DNA of 33,999 nucleotides from an uncultured Lactobacillaceae bacterium (GTDB lineage Bacteria; Bacillota; Bacilli; Lactobacillales; Lactobacillaceae), in NCBI GenBank assembly GCA_945273735.1, contig CALYPJ010000012.1, positions 1 through 33,999 on the forward strand, read 5' to 3'. Below are positions 14,534 to 23,193 of the stretch, one piece after another. The translations under genes and the position numbers were made by a program. Every line of letters begins with the position of its first letter. Position 1 is the first letter of the stretch. The notes beneath the pieces are model-generated. The model was not told the DNA's origin. It was given only the letters and a program-made list of their open reading frames with translations, and did no database searches.

Positions 14534-17080
14534 ATGGATCAAAGTTTAAATGGTAATCAAGCAGAAGTTATTACCTTGAATCTAAAAAATAAGCGACAAG
14601 AACAAATTAGTTTTGTTGCAGCTAATATTTTGCATGTAGTTTGGGGCAAACCCCAAGATTTTAACGATTTACCTAACATTATGGTCAATGAAGCAGTAAA
14701 CACGGGCGGTGACCCGACAGTTGCTACTGGAGGAATTGATCAAAGTAAAGTTGTCCCTTTCGTTAATAAAATTCCCAAAATTAAATTTAAAATTATAAAA
14801 ACTAGTTTTGGTTACTTAATTCAAACGCAAAAGTTAACTTTAAAAGTTAAACAAGAAAATGGCACAATTGAAATCTATTCGCAAGATTTAACTAAGCCAA
14901 CGATGATTCAAAAAGCTCCGACTATTGAAAAAAACCAAGTAAAAACCGAACTTCAGGTTTTGCCGGCAAATGCCGAATATTATGGTGGTGGAATGCAAAA
15001 TGGGCGTTATAATCATACGGGTAAAATATTAAAAATTGAAAACATGAACGATTGGCTAGATGGTGGTATTTCATCACCAACTCCCTTTGTTTGGTCGACT
15101 GCCGGTTTTGGAGTCTTAAATAATACTTATACTAAAGGTTTTTATGATTTAGAAGATCCGCAACTAATTTCTTTTAGTTATCAGGATCAAAAAGCTGATA
15201 ATTATTATTTATTTGGGCAAAATCTCCCCGAAATTCTTCAAGGATATTATCAATTAACAGGTAAACCGTTTATTTTACCTAAATTTGCTTTTTACCCAGC
15301 ACATTTAAATGCTTATAATCGTGATACTTGGGTTGAAGTAACTCCAGCTTCTTCGGGAGCCCGATTGTTTGAAAATGGGAAATATTATCGTGAATATCAA
15401 CCCGTTAAGCCGAAGAGTTTTAATGATAAAGTGAAAAAGACGATTAAAATTAACGGTAAAACTTTTGTGCCCGCAGTAAAAACTAAAGGTCGCGTCACCT
15501 TTGTTAAAGATGCTAAAGGTAACTTGATCACGAAACCAGAGTCACTCAATGGCGAATTACAAAACTATCAATTTTCGGCGCGACAAATTATTGAACGCTA
15601 TCAGCAAAATGATTTTCCTTTAGGGTGGTTTTTACCTAATGATGGTTATGGCGCTGGCTATGGTCAAACCTCAAGTTTGGCTAAGAACATTGCTAATTTA
15701 AAAGAATTTGCGAATTTTGCTCAAGAACACGGAATCAAAACGGGATTATGGACTCAAGAGAATTTACATCCGAAAGATCGGGCGCATCCAAAAGCCTCAG
15801 AACGAGATTTTGCCCAAGAGGTAAAAGAAGCACAAATTGCCGTAATTAAAACTGATGTTGCTTGGGTGGGAAATGGCTATCAGGCTGGAATTGGTGCGAT
15901 TACGAATGCGGCTTCGGTCATGAAAAAATATGGTAATAATGAACGTCCTTTTGCGTTAACGGTCGATGGCTGGGCGGGGACACAAAAATTTGGTGCCGTT
16001 TGGACTGGTGATCAAAAAGGAGGAACATGGCAAAATATTGCTTTTCAGATTCCCACTTATTTGAGTAGTGCCCTTTCCGGTTTAGCTAATGTAGGTGCTG
16101 ATATTGATGGAATTTATGCTGGTGGCGATCCGATTATTCAAACGCGCGATTTACAGTGGAAGTCGTTTACGCCTTTACAATTATTTATGGATGGTTGGGG
16201 TAGTGAAAATAAAACGCCCTTTACTTTTGGCAAGATATATGCGGCAATTAACCGTTTTTATTTAAAATTAAAAAGTCAATTACTCCCCTATTTCTATACA
16301 GCTGCATATCGTAATCGCGAATTTGGAATTCCTTTATTGCAACCAGCAACTTATCACTTCGCTGATTCCAATAATCTGACGGCGGATTTAAGTCATGAAT
16401 TTCTATTAGGTGATGATATATTGGTGGCACCAATTTACCAAAATACTAAAATGGACCAAGAAGGGAATGATATTCGAAATGGGATTTATTTACCAGATCC
16501 TAAAGCAACTTGGATTGATTTCTTTTCTGGTATTCCTTTTGCCGGGGGTCAAGTTTTAAATAAATTTAAAACGCCGTTATGGAAGACCCCGTTATTTATT
16601 AAACAAGGGGCAATTATTCCGGAAAATAACCCCAACAATAATCCTTCAGAAATTGATCAAACTAAACAAATTATAAGTTTTTATCCCGGAAAAAAATTAG
16701 CGCAGACGATGATATATGATGATGATGGCGTATCTGATAGTTATTGGGAAGAGGCTAAATTTACTACAACTGTAATTAAACAGTGGCAAGATGAGAAAGA
16801 GATTGTAATTCAAATTGCACCAACTACTGGTGACTTTGCGGGTTTTAATCCTCATAAACAGTCAATTTTAAAAGTTAAAAATATCCCCCAGCCCCGACAA
16901 ATATTGGTTAATGGGCAGGTTTTATCTCCGACAGCTTATCAATTTGAAGAAAATCACCTTCTTGAAACTTTTACGACTGAACCGGCATTAAAGAGAATCC
17001 ATAATGGTAGTCAGTTAACAATTACTCTTGCAAAACATAATGTAAAGACAACGACTTTATTAGTTGAAATTCTATTTTAG
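14534..17080 (+). CDS. Glycoside hydrolase family 31 (alpha-glucosidase-like)
   Basis: GH31 enzymes cleave or transfer alpha-linked glucosyl or xylosyl units with retention. The 848-aa protein shows an N-terminal beta-sandwich region (about 1-250) and a TIM barrel with an insert of about 100 residues (about 270-370). The GWFLPNDGYG strand and the GLWTQENLHP strand follow. The putative nucleophile is Asp441 in IKTDVAW and the acid/base Asp493 in VWTGDQ. C-terminal beta domains follow, with YDDDGVSD. No signal peptide is visible, so it probably acts in the cytoplasm on imported oligosaccharides. The WTQxNLxP motif recalls GH31 members acting on alternan-type or alpha-1,3-containing oligosaccharides, but this assignment is weak. 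The ATG at 14534 lacks a ribosome binding site. It is monocistronic, flanked on both sides by long AT-rich non-coding DNA, with no transporter beside it. Confidence 0.88.
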   Translation: MDQSLNGNQAEVITLNLKNKRQEQISFVAANILHVVWGKPQDFNDLPNIMVNEAVNTGGDPTVATGGIDQSKVVPFVNKIPKIKFKIIKTSFGYLIQTQKLTLKVKQENGTIEIYSQDLTKPTMIQKAPTIEKNQVKTELQVLPANAEYYGGGMQNGRYNHTGKILKIENMNDWLDGGISSPTPFVWSTAGFGVLNNTYTKGFYDLEDPQLISFSYQDQKADNYYLFGQNLPEILQGYYQLTGKPFILPKFAFYPAHLNAYNRDTWVEVTPASSGARLFENGKYYREYQPVKPKSFNDKVKKTIKINGKTFVPAVKTKGRVTFVKDAKGNLITKPESLNGELQNYQFSARQIIERYQQNDFPLGWFLPNDGYGAGYGQTSSLAKNIANLKEFANFAQEHGIKTGLWTQENLHPKDRAHPKASERDFAQEVKEAQIAVIKTDVAWVGNGYQAGIGAITNAASVMKKYGNNERPFALTVDGWAGTQKFGAVWTGDQKGGTWQNIAFQIPTYLSSALSGLANVGADIDGIYAGGDPIIQTRDLQWKSFTPLQLFMDGWGSENKTPFTFGKIYAAINRFYLKLKSQLLPYFYTAAYRNREFGIPLLQPATYHFADSNNLTADLSHEFLLGDDILVAPIYQNTKMDQEGNDIRNGIYLPDPKATWIDFFSGIPFAGGQVLNKFKTPLWKTPLFIKQGAIIPENNPNNNPSEIDQTKQIISFYPGKKLAQTMIYDDDGVSDSYWEEAKFTTTVIKQWQDEKEIVIQIAPTTGDFAGFNPHKQSILKVKNIPQPRQILVNGQVLSPTAYQFEENHLLETFTTEPALKRIHNGSQLTITLAKHNVKTTTLLVEILF

Positions 17081-18022
17081 ATATTTTTGTAACAAAAAGC
17101 CTTTAAAATTTGTGGAATTTTCCCTTTTTTATTTTTTAAATTAGGTTAAAAGAAAATGAAAACTTAGTTATAACTAATCACAATAATTAGACGCTTATTA
17201 ATTTAATCTTCAAAATTTTTAAACTTTTTTGATTAAAGAAAACGATTTCAAAAAGGTAATAATATTATTTTGGTAAAAAAAAAAGATAAAAGTAAAAGTT
17301 GCACGATAAAATCGAGATAAAGGTGATAACCGCTTCAAAATGAAATTATTTTTTATAAAATCGCTTTTACCTTTTTTATTTTATTAAATTTCATTTTATA
17401 AAATTGATTATTTCATGGGAAATAATTTTTAGAAAATGCTTTAAGCTTTAGAAATTAGGATTTCAATATCTTTTTTAGAAATTTAAATAAAGTAATATTT
17501 TTTAATGAACATTAGTTAAATAGATAATCACAAATATTGTTAAAAAGTTGCGAATAAACCTTTTTTTAAATTATTAAATAATTGTTCTAATTAATTTTGG
17601 GAATATTGGTAAACTTTTGTTGATGATTTTCTAAATATGTAGAAATTTAAATTTATCATGAAGCTTAAGTAAATCGGTTTAAAAAAAAAAAAAATTAAAA
17701 TTACTATTGAATAAATTAAAGCCACATAAATAGCTTTTAAAATATTGTTGACAGACTATATCAAGGTGATTAAGATAAAGGGCGTTTTGCGGATATAGTA
17801 AAAATTGGCTGCTTAATTAGTGCCAAAAAAGATGAATACTAGTTTTGTTTTGATGCCAACAGAAAACCTAATTCTTCTTAACTGAAAGTGCGCACCAAAG
17901 TTGGTTTTTAACTTTAGTTTAGTTTTGAAAAAATTACCCTTTTCTTTCATATTTCGCAAAATTGGAATCTAAATGTAAAAACTATCGATCTAAGATTAAT
18001 TTTACACAAGGGGGATCTGTTT
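17081..18022. other. Long AT-rich intergenic region between GH31 and MFS genes
   Basis: About 940 bases with no supported gene. It holds an inverted repeat AAAATGAAATT/AATTTCATTTT (17337-17347 with 17387-17397), a weak terminator-like AAAGGT/ACCTTT pair with T run around 17320-17378, an A-tract at about 17681-17692, and the MFS promoter at 17748-17776. The last 240 bases are the predicted leader of the MFS operon. Confidence 0.5.
17748..17776 (+). promoter_or_regulatory. Promoter of the MFS-amidase operon
   Basis: TTGACA (17748-17753), a 17-base spacer and TAAGAT (17771-17776). The leader down to the TTG start at 18023 would be about 240 nt, much longer than others in this window. I recognise no known riboswitch in it; a small ACCA/TGGT stem with a T run lies at about 17893-17911. 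Confidence 0.65.
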
Positions 18023-19204
18023 TTGGTAGAAAATAGGAATCGTTGGCTCGTTTGCTTGTCAACAGTAGTTGGTGGAATTTCATTAGCTTTAGTTCAAAAC
18101 AAAATTTCACCAATTATTACAATATTAATGGCAAACTTTAAAATTAATGCGCAAACAGCAGGGTGGTTAAGCTCAATCTTTTCTTTAATTGGGGTGTTTG
18201 TTGCTTTGCCAGCATCATCAATTATTAAGAGAATTGGGGTTAAAAAAGCAGGCTTAGCTTCTTTAGTTATTGCAATTATTGGTTCTCTGATGGGAGTATT
18301 AACTAATAATGTTGTTATCCTGATGTTTAGCCGTTTTATTGAAGGAATGGGCGTTGGCATAATTTCAGTATTAGGACCAATGGTAATTACAATGTGGTTT
18401 AAACCTGAAGAACGTGGGTTGCCAATGACTATCTGGACGAGCTGGATGACCATTTCTCAAGCAATTTTATTCTTCTCGGCTTCACCACTAGTAAAACATT
18501 TTACTTGGCGGGGACTTTGGTGGTTAGGAATTATTGCCTGTGCTATTTCCATTGTTTTATATAGCATGTTTGTTTCTGAACCTCATAAAGTTGAACCACA
18601 AAATGTAACTTCTGACCGTCAAGATATTGTTCAAGGAGTAAAATCACTTTCAACTTGGATTATGGCGTTAGCTGCTTTCTTGTTTACGCTATGTTCATTT
18701 ACTTTTGTTTCTTGGATTGGCAATAGTTGGGCTAGAAATGCCAATATTCCATTAAACCATGTAACTCCTTTAATTGGTTACGTTTATTTATTTGAAATCG
18801 TTTATATGGTAATTATTGGTTTCGTATTAGATCGAATTCCCAACAAGAAATTATTTGGTTTAGTGGCAGCCGTTATTTATGGAATTATTGGTTTAATTTC
18901 ATTTAACTTCACTAAATCTTATGCCATGATTTGGGTTATGATCGTTTTATTCCCCTTCTTCGATGGCAGTTTACCTAGTGTAATCTATACTCTGGCACCT
19001 TTGACTGAAAAAGACAGTCGTTATTCACCACAAGCAATTAGTATTATGAATATTGGTTTAAATGCCGGCACTTTCTTAGCTGCTCCTTTATCCGGAGCGT
19101 TGGTTGATATCAATGTTAATTTGGTTGGTTATTGTTTCTTAATCGTTGCCGTTTGTGTTGGTATCTGTATTGCTGGTTTTAAAATTTATGATTCAAAAAA
19201 TTAG
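18023..19204 (+). CDS. MFS transporter (CynX/NimT-like)
   Basis: A 393-aa integral membrane protein with about 12 hydrophobic segments in two halves separated by a loop around residues 185-205 (SEPHKVEPQNVTSDRQ). The first half carries an MFS-like loop IIKRIGVKKAG between segments 2 and 3 and RFIEGMGVGIISVLGP in segment 4. General layout resembles the CynX/NimT branch of the major facilitator superfamily. The substrate is not readable, but the neighbouring amidase-family gene, 13 bp downstream, suggests an amide, nitrile-like or related small nitrogen compound. TTG is the start, with AGGGGG upstream; no ATG is suitably placed. The promoter is about 240 bp upstream. Confidence 0.88.
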   Translation: MVENRNRWLVCLSTVVGGISLALVQNKISPIITILMANFKINAQTAGWLSSIFSLIGVFVALPASSIIKRIGVKKAGLASLVIAIIGSLMGVLTNNVVILMFSRFIEGMGVGIISVLGPMVITMWFKPEERGLPMTIWTSWMTISQAILFFSASPLVKHFTWRGLWWLGIIACAISIVLYSMFVSEPHKVEPQNVTSDRQDIVQGVKSLSTWIMALAAFLFTLCSFTFVSWIGNSWARNANIPLNHVTPLIGYVYLFEIVYMVIIGFVLDRIPNKKLFGLVAAVIYGIIGLISFNFTKSYAMIWVMIVLFPFFDGSLPSVIYTLAPLTEKDSRYSPQAISIMNIGLNAGTFLAAPLSGALVDINVNLVGYCFLIVAVCVGICIAGFKIYDSKN

Positions 19205-19217
19205 GAGGTTAATTTAA

Positions 19218-20147
19218 ATGAATTATGGTTCTTGTTTCCCAATTCCGGGCGAAATTAAAACTAAATGCTTAAGTGTGGCATTATTCCAAATGCCTGTTAA
19301 AAAAGCAGTAACAAAATTGGATGATATCCCAACTAATGTTGCTGAAATTTCTAAATGGATGCGTCGTACAGTAATTGGTTTACCGGGAGTTGACCTAATG
19401 GTTACTCCAGAAACTGCTTTGCATGGTTTTAGCCCTACTGCTCATAATTATCCGGTAACTTTGGATGACGATAATATTGCTCAATTAAAAGCAGTTTGTA
19501 AGGAATTGCGTGTTTGGTTAGTTTTTGGAGCGTACATCGATCTTAAAAATGGTGAACCCGTTCAAAATGCAGCAATTACGATTAATGATAAAGGTGAAAT
19601 CGCAAATCTTTATACAAAGACTAATCCATGGAACCCAATTGAACCAACATATCCAGGTAGTGAGATTAAAGTATTTGATGGTCCTAAAGGCTCACGAATT
19701 GCAACAATTATTTGTTCTGATGGTGATTACATCGATACTTGGAAAGAAGCAGCTTACAAGAAAGCTAATGTAATTATTCGAATTTCTGCTTACATGACAC
19801 CTTATGAACGCGTTTATGAGACGACAAATAAAGCTGGTGCTTATTTCAATAAATGCTATGTTTTATCAACTAATGAGTGTGGTTTAGATGATGCTTATTG
19901 CTGGTTTGGTAACAGTATGGCGGTAAATCCTGATGGTGATATTTATGCTCAAGCACCACTACAAGCACCATATACTTTGAAATGCGATGTTTATCCTGGA
20001 TTAGCTGATGCTATTCAAAAACAAGCTTTAATGGGTGACTTAAATTACTTAGGTAACCACCGTGGTGGAACTAATCCTAATGCCGCTCATGGTAAGGAAA
20101 TGGGTTTTGATAAATCACTTTATGATTTCAAAAAGGAGGAAAAGTAA
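19218..20147 (+). CDS. Aliphatic amidase/formamidase-family carbon-nitrogen hydrolase
   Basis: A nitrilase-superfamily enzyme most like the AmiE/AmiF group, which hydrolyses short amides to the acid and ammonia. The Glu-Lys-Cys triad is visible: Glu65 in TPETALHGF, Lys134 in YTKTNPWNPIEP and Cys166 in IICSDGDY, at nearly the positions known for AmiE. The blocks PWNPIEPTYPG, EAAYKKANVIIRIS and WFGNSMAVNPDGD are family-typical. The length of 309 aa is somewhat short of the 334-346 aa typical for AmiE/AmiF; the C-terminal extension is reduced. GGAGG precedes the ATG, 13 bp after the MFS gene. A 78-aa protein gene follows directly, so the three genes form one operon. The exact substrate (formamide, acetamide, other) is unknown. 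Confidence 0.9.
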   Translation: MNYGSCFPIPGEIKTKCLSVALFQMPVKKAVTKLDDIPTNVAEISKWMRRTVIGLPGVDLMVTPETALHGFSPTAHNYPVTLDDDNIAQLKAVCKELRVWLVFGAYIDLKNGEPVQNAAITINDKGEIANLYTKTNPWNPIEPTYPGSEIKVFDGPKGSRIATIICSDGDYIDTWKEAAYKKANVIIRISAYMTPYERVYETTNKAGAYFNKCYVLSTNECGLDDAYCWFGNSMAVNPDGDIYAQAPLQAPYTLKCDVYPGLADAIQKQALMGDLNYLGNHRGGTNPNAAHGKEMGFDKSLYDFKKEEK

Positions 20148-20148
20148 G

Positions 20149-20385
20149 ATGAATTTTGGTCCTAATGATATGCATTATTTTGTTCAAGCTCTTGAACAAA
20201 AAACAATTACTTATCCGATCTCAAAAGCTGATTTAGCTAGTCAATATCAAGATGTTGAATTAAAAATGCAATTTGAAAACGCCCAATCTTTAGGCGATGT
20301 AATTAAAGAGTTTCAACCTGATGAATTTGTTTCAGGTACTGAAGTAATGCAAGCTTATGTCCGTTGGACTGGAGTTAAAGCTTAA
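20149..20385 (+). CDS. Small protein of unknown function (78 aa), amidase operon
   Basis: The ATG at 20149 lies one base after the amidase stop codon, with AAAGGAGG at a good distance, so translation is well supported. An upstream in-frame extension (from 20062) lies inside the amidase gene and was rejected. The product begins MNFGPNDMHYFVQALEQ, is acidic and soluble-looking, with no membrane segment, and ends AYVRWTGVKA. I do not recognise a family. Its place behind an amidase-family enzyme and a transporter suggests a helper, assembly or binding subunit for the amidase; this is inference only. A strong terminator follows at 20444-20481. Confidence 0.85.
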   Translation: MNFGPNDMHYFVQALEQKTITYPISKADLASQYQDVELKMQFENAQSLGDVIKEFQPDEFVSGTEVMQAYVRWTGVKA

Positions 20386-20443
20386 TCCTCCTAAAATTAT
20401 ATTTCCAATTTAATTTTTAATTTAGTAAGTAAACTTAGAGATT

Positions 20444-20481
20444 AAACTCCCTTGAATTTTGCGATTCAAGGGAGTTTTTTT
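20444..20481 (+). terminator. Terminator of the MFS-amidase operon
   Basis: Perfect 14-bp stem AAACTCCCTTGAAT/ATTCAAGGGAGTTT (20444-20457 with 20464-20477), loop of six, T run to 20481. Confidence 0.93.
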
Positions 20482-20511
20482 GATCCTTAAATTAATTAAT
20501 ATAATTGAAAG

Positions 20512-20549
20512 TAAATAAAAGAAAATAATTAATTATTTTCTTTTATTTA
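20512..20549. promoter_or_regulatory. 38-bp perfect palindrome, candidate operator of the deoC-PTS operon
   Basis: The half site TAAATAAAAGAAAATAATT (20512-20530) is followed at once by its exact reverse complement (20531-20549), and the -35 element starts at the next base (20550). The size, perfection and position suggest an operator for the operon, most simply for the DeoR-type regulator encoded at its end (25337-26137), or a cruciform-forming element. It has no GC core and no T run, so it is not a terminator. Confidence 0.65.
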
Positions 20550-20578
20550 TTGACAAAGCAAAAACAATGACCTAGTAT
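20550..20578 (+). promoter_or_regulatory. Promoter of the deoC-PTS operon
   Basis: TTGACA (20550-20555), 17-base spacer, TAGTAT (20573-20578). It is flanked upstream by the 38-bp palindrome and overlapped at the -10/+1 region by a cre site. Confidence 0.8.
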
Positions 20579-20592
20579 GTAAGCGGAAACAA
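20577..20592 (+). promoter_or_regulatory. cre site (CcpA) over the start of the deoC-PTS operon
   Basis: ATGTAAGCGGAAACAA fits the relaxed cre consensus WTGNAANCGNWNNCWN at all positions. It overlaps the end of the -10 element and the expected transcript start, the typical place for repression by CcpA with HPr-Ser-P. Glucose-type repression of the operon is therefore expected. Confidence 0.8.
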
Positions 20593-20604
20593 AAGGAGGT
20601 AATA

Positions 20605-21300
20605 ATGAATAGTAAATTAATCGAGGTCGATCAATTAGCGCAAATGATTGATCATACATTTTTAAAAGCTTATGCCCAAGAAAAAGATTTACAGAAATTA
20701 TGTGATGAAGCAAAGGCTAATCATTTTAAGATGGTGGCAATTAATTCGGTGCCAGTAGCATTTTGTCATCAAATATTAAAAAATACGGACATTCATGTTG
20801 GTGCAGCAATTAGTTTTCCGCTGGGTCAAACCACAATTGCGACGAAAGTTTTTGAAGCTAAAAATGCGATCGAAGCAGGAGCTGATGAAATTGATTACGT
20901 TTTAAATATTGGGAAATTAAAAGATCATCAGCTTGATTATATTGAAGATGAAATGCGTCAAATGGTGCAAGTATGTCACAATGCCCAAGTTTTAATCAAA
21001 GTAATTTTTGAAAATTGTTATTTAAGTAATGAAGATAAAATTAATGCTTGCCACATTGCCAAAGAAATAAAGCCTGATTTTGTAAAAACATCTACAGGAT
21101 TTGGAAGTGCCGGGGCAACAGTAGCAGACGTAAAGTTAATGAAACAAGAAGTTGGTTCTGAGGTCAAAGTTAAAGCTGCTGGCGGGATTAAAACACTAGC
21201 TGATGCAAAAGCAATGATTGATGCCGGTGCTCAACGAATTGGTACTAGTCATGGAGTAGCAATCATTAATGAACTAAAAAAAGAACGTAAGGGGGATTGA
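20605..21300 (+). CDS. deoC: Deoxyribose-phosphate aldolase family protein
   Basis: DeoC cleaves 2-deoxyribose 5-phosphate to acetaldehyde and glyceraldehyde 3-phosphate through a Schiff base. The 231-aa protein keeps the catalytic residues: Asp97 in EIDYV, Lys161 (Schiff base) in FVKTSTGF and Lys190 in VKAAGGI. It starts with the usual MIDHTFLK region. AAAGGAGG precedes the ATG. It is the first gene of an operon with fructose-type PTS genes and two dehydrogenases, not with nucleoside genes (deoB, pdp, cdd). The physiological substrate may therefore be a phosphorylated sugar or sugar acid derivative delivered by the PTS rather than nucleoside-derived deoxyribose 5-phosphate. The reaction type is confident, the substrate is not. 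Confidence 0.92.
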   Translation: MNSKLIEVDQLAQMIDHTFLKAYAQEKDLQKLCDEAKANHFKMVAINSVPVAFCHQILKNTDIHVGAAISFPLGQTTIATKVFEAKNAIEAGADEIDYVLNIGKLKDHQLDYIEDEMRQMVQVCHNAQVLIKVIFENCYLSNEDKINACHIAKEIKPDFVKTSTGFGSAGATVADVKLMKQEVGSEVKVKAAGGIKTLADAKAMIDAGAQRIGTSHGVAIINELKKERKGD

Positions 21301-21301
21301 A

Positions 21302-21760
21302 ATGGCAGCAGATTTTGCATTAAGAAAATTGATGCCGCCAGATTTAATTACTTTTGATTTGCAAGCAACAGAAAAGGTAGCAGCAATTAAAGAACTTGCA
21401 CAAAAAATTAAAGACGCTAAGCAAATTAATGATTTAGATACCTATTTAAAGGCCGTATTTAAACGTGAAGAAGAATATACTACGGGCATCGGTAATGGAG
21501 TCGCTATCCCTCATGGTAAAACTGCAGCAGTTTTAAAATCTTCTTTAGCATTTGGAAGAAGCAACAAAGGGATTACTTATAATTCGATGGATAATAAACC
21601 CGTTTATTTAATGTTTTTAATAGCTGTACCTGAAAATTCTAGTAATGAGCATTTACAAATTCTTAGTCAAATTGCTCGTAAATTAATGCATGAAGAAAAT
21701 CGACAAGCCATTTTACGAGCTCAATCACCAGAAGAACTTTATCAAGTTTTTGAGAATTAA
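21302..21760 (+). CDS. PTS EIIA, fructose/mannitol type
   Basis: A 152-aa single-domain EIIA that accepts phosphate from HPr. The active His71 lies in the signature GNGVAIPHGK. The remaining fold is visible with VYLMFLIAVPENSSNEHLQIL, typical of the PTS_EIIA_2 family. GGGGGAT precedes the ATG, one base after the deoC stop. It works with the EIIBC protein encoded 17 bp downstream. Confidence 0.95.
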   Translation: MAADFALRKLMPPDLITFDLQATEKVAAIKELAQKIKDAKQINDLDTYLKAVFKREEEYTTGIGNGVAIPHGKTAAVLKSSLAFGRSNKGITYNSMDNKPVYLMFLIAVPENSSNEHLQILSQIARKLMHEENRQAILRAQSPEELYQVFEN

Positions 21761-21777
21761 TTCAAGGAGAAAAGAAA

Positions 21778-23193
21778 ATGAAAATTGTTGCGATTACTTC
21801 TTGCTCCACAGGCATTGCCCATACTTATATGGCGGCGGAAAATCTGGAAACGGCAGCTAAAAAATTAGGGGTCGAAATTAAAGTAGAAACTCAAGGATCT
21901 ATTGGCGTAGAAAATGCCTTAACTAGCGCGGAAATTGCCGCCGCTGATGGGGTAATTATTGCGGCAAGCACTACAGTTAATAAAGACCGTTTTTCAGGTA
22001 AAAAGTTACTTGATGTTGATGTTACCGAAGCAGTGGATCATCCAGAAGAACTTTTTGAACGCGTAAAAACGGCACCTGTTTATCAAGAAAATAAAGATAG
22101 TTCCAATGATGCTTCAGCCAATTCAACAGAACCCCAAGCAACCAACAACGTTGGGAATAAAGCTAAAGGAATCTATGGCCATTTAATGACTGGGGTGTCT
22201 TATATGATCCCCTTTGTGGTTGCTGGTGGTATTTGTACCGCTTTAGCTTTTGCTGTTGGCGGAATTAATGCTCATGGGGTTTTGGCACAAGCAATTTCTA
22301 AATTAGGCAGTACTGCAATGGGATTAATGTGGCCGGTACTGGCTGGGTATACCGCTTTTTCAATTGCTGATCGACCAGGATTAGTTCCAGGCATGGTTGC
22401 GGGAATGCTTTCTTCTTCAATGAATGCGGGATTTTTAGGCGCTTTATTAGGGGGATTTCTAGCAGGATATACAGTTTTAGCCATGAAAAAGTGGATCAAA
22501 TTACCAAGTTCTTTTTCTGGTTTAATGCCAATTTTAATTATTCCTTTGATCTCAACTTTGTTTGTGGGTTTAGTAATGAAGTTTATTATTGGTACTCCAA
22601 TTACCGCTTTAAATAAAGGAATTACTGCTTGGTTAAATAGTTTAACTGGCGTTAATTCCGTACTTCTAGGTTTAATTCTGGGCGCAATGATGGCAATCGA
22701 TCTTGCGGGACCAATTGGTAAAGCAGCTTATTTCTTTGGGGTTGCTTCCTTAACTAATCTTTCTGCCGGTCAAACGAGTCCGATTATGGCAGCAGTAATG
22801 GTTTCCGGTATGGTTCCACCACTAGCTTTAGCTTTATCGTCAACAGTCTTAGGTAAAAATCTCTACTCTAAAGACGAACGTGAAGCCGGAAAGTCAGCTT
22901 GGGTATTAGGCTTATCGTTTATTTCGGAAGGGGCAATTCCTTTTGCAGCAACCGATCCAATTCGGGTCTTGGCAGCAATGACGGTAGGTTCAGCAATTAC
23001 TGGTGGTTTATCAATGTGGTTTAAATGTGGTATTGCAGTGCCTCACGGTGGCTTCTTTGTCTTTTTAATTCCGGGAGCGGTATCTCACGTGTTGTTATAT
23101 GTAATTGCCTTAGTTGTTGGAACAGTAATTAGTGGTTTTCTAATTACATTCTTGAAAAAAATGCGCTATAAAGGAAAGGAAGTTAATGCGTAA
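21778..23193 (+). CDS. PTS EIIBC, fructose family
   Basis: The 471-aa protein has an N-terminal EIIB domain (about 1-98) with the phospho-Cys9 in TSCSTGIAHTYMAAE, the classic fructose-EIIB motif. A linker rich in Ser, Asn and Gln follows (about 100-130), then an EIIC membrane domain (about 132-465) with the conserved GPIGKAAYFFG and SEGAIPFAATDP stretches. Fructose-family EIIs phosphorylate mainly C1 or terminal positions of ketoses and related polyols. The true sugar here is unknown. AAGGAG lies before the ATG, and the stop codon abuts the next start (TAAATG). Confidence 0.95.
   Translation: MKIVAITSCSTGIAHTYMAAENLETAAKKLGVEIKVETQGSIGVENALTSAEIAAADGVIIAASTTVNKDRFSGKKLLDVDVTEAVDHPEELFERVKTAPVYQENKDSSNDASANSTEPQATNNVGNKAKGIYGHLMTGVSYMIPFVVAGGICTALAFAVGGINAHGVLAQAISKLGSTAMGLMWPVLAGYTAFSIADRPGLVPGMVAGMLSSSMNAGFLGALLGGFLAGYTVLAMKKWIKLPSSFSGLMPILIIPLISTLFVGLVMKFIIGTPITALNKGITAWLNSLTGVNSVLLGLILGAMMAIDLAGPIGKAAYFFGVASLTNLSAGQTSPIMAAVMVSGMVPPLALALSSTVLGKNLYSKDEREAGKSAWVLGLSFISEGAIPFAATDPIRVLAAMTVGSAITGGLSMWFKCGIAVPHGGFFVFLIPGAVSHVLLYVIALVVGTVISGFLITFLKKMRYKGKEVNA

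Noticed and set aside
17783-18022. Known riboswitch in the MFS leader
   Set aside because: I looked for TPP, purine, guanidine and preQ1 core motifs and found none.
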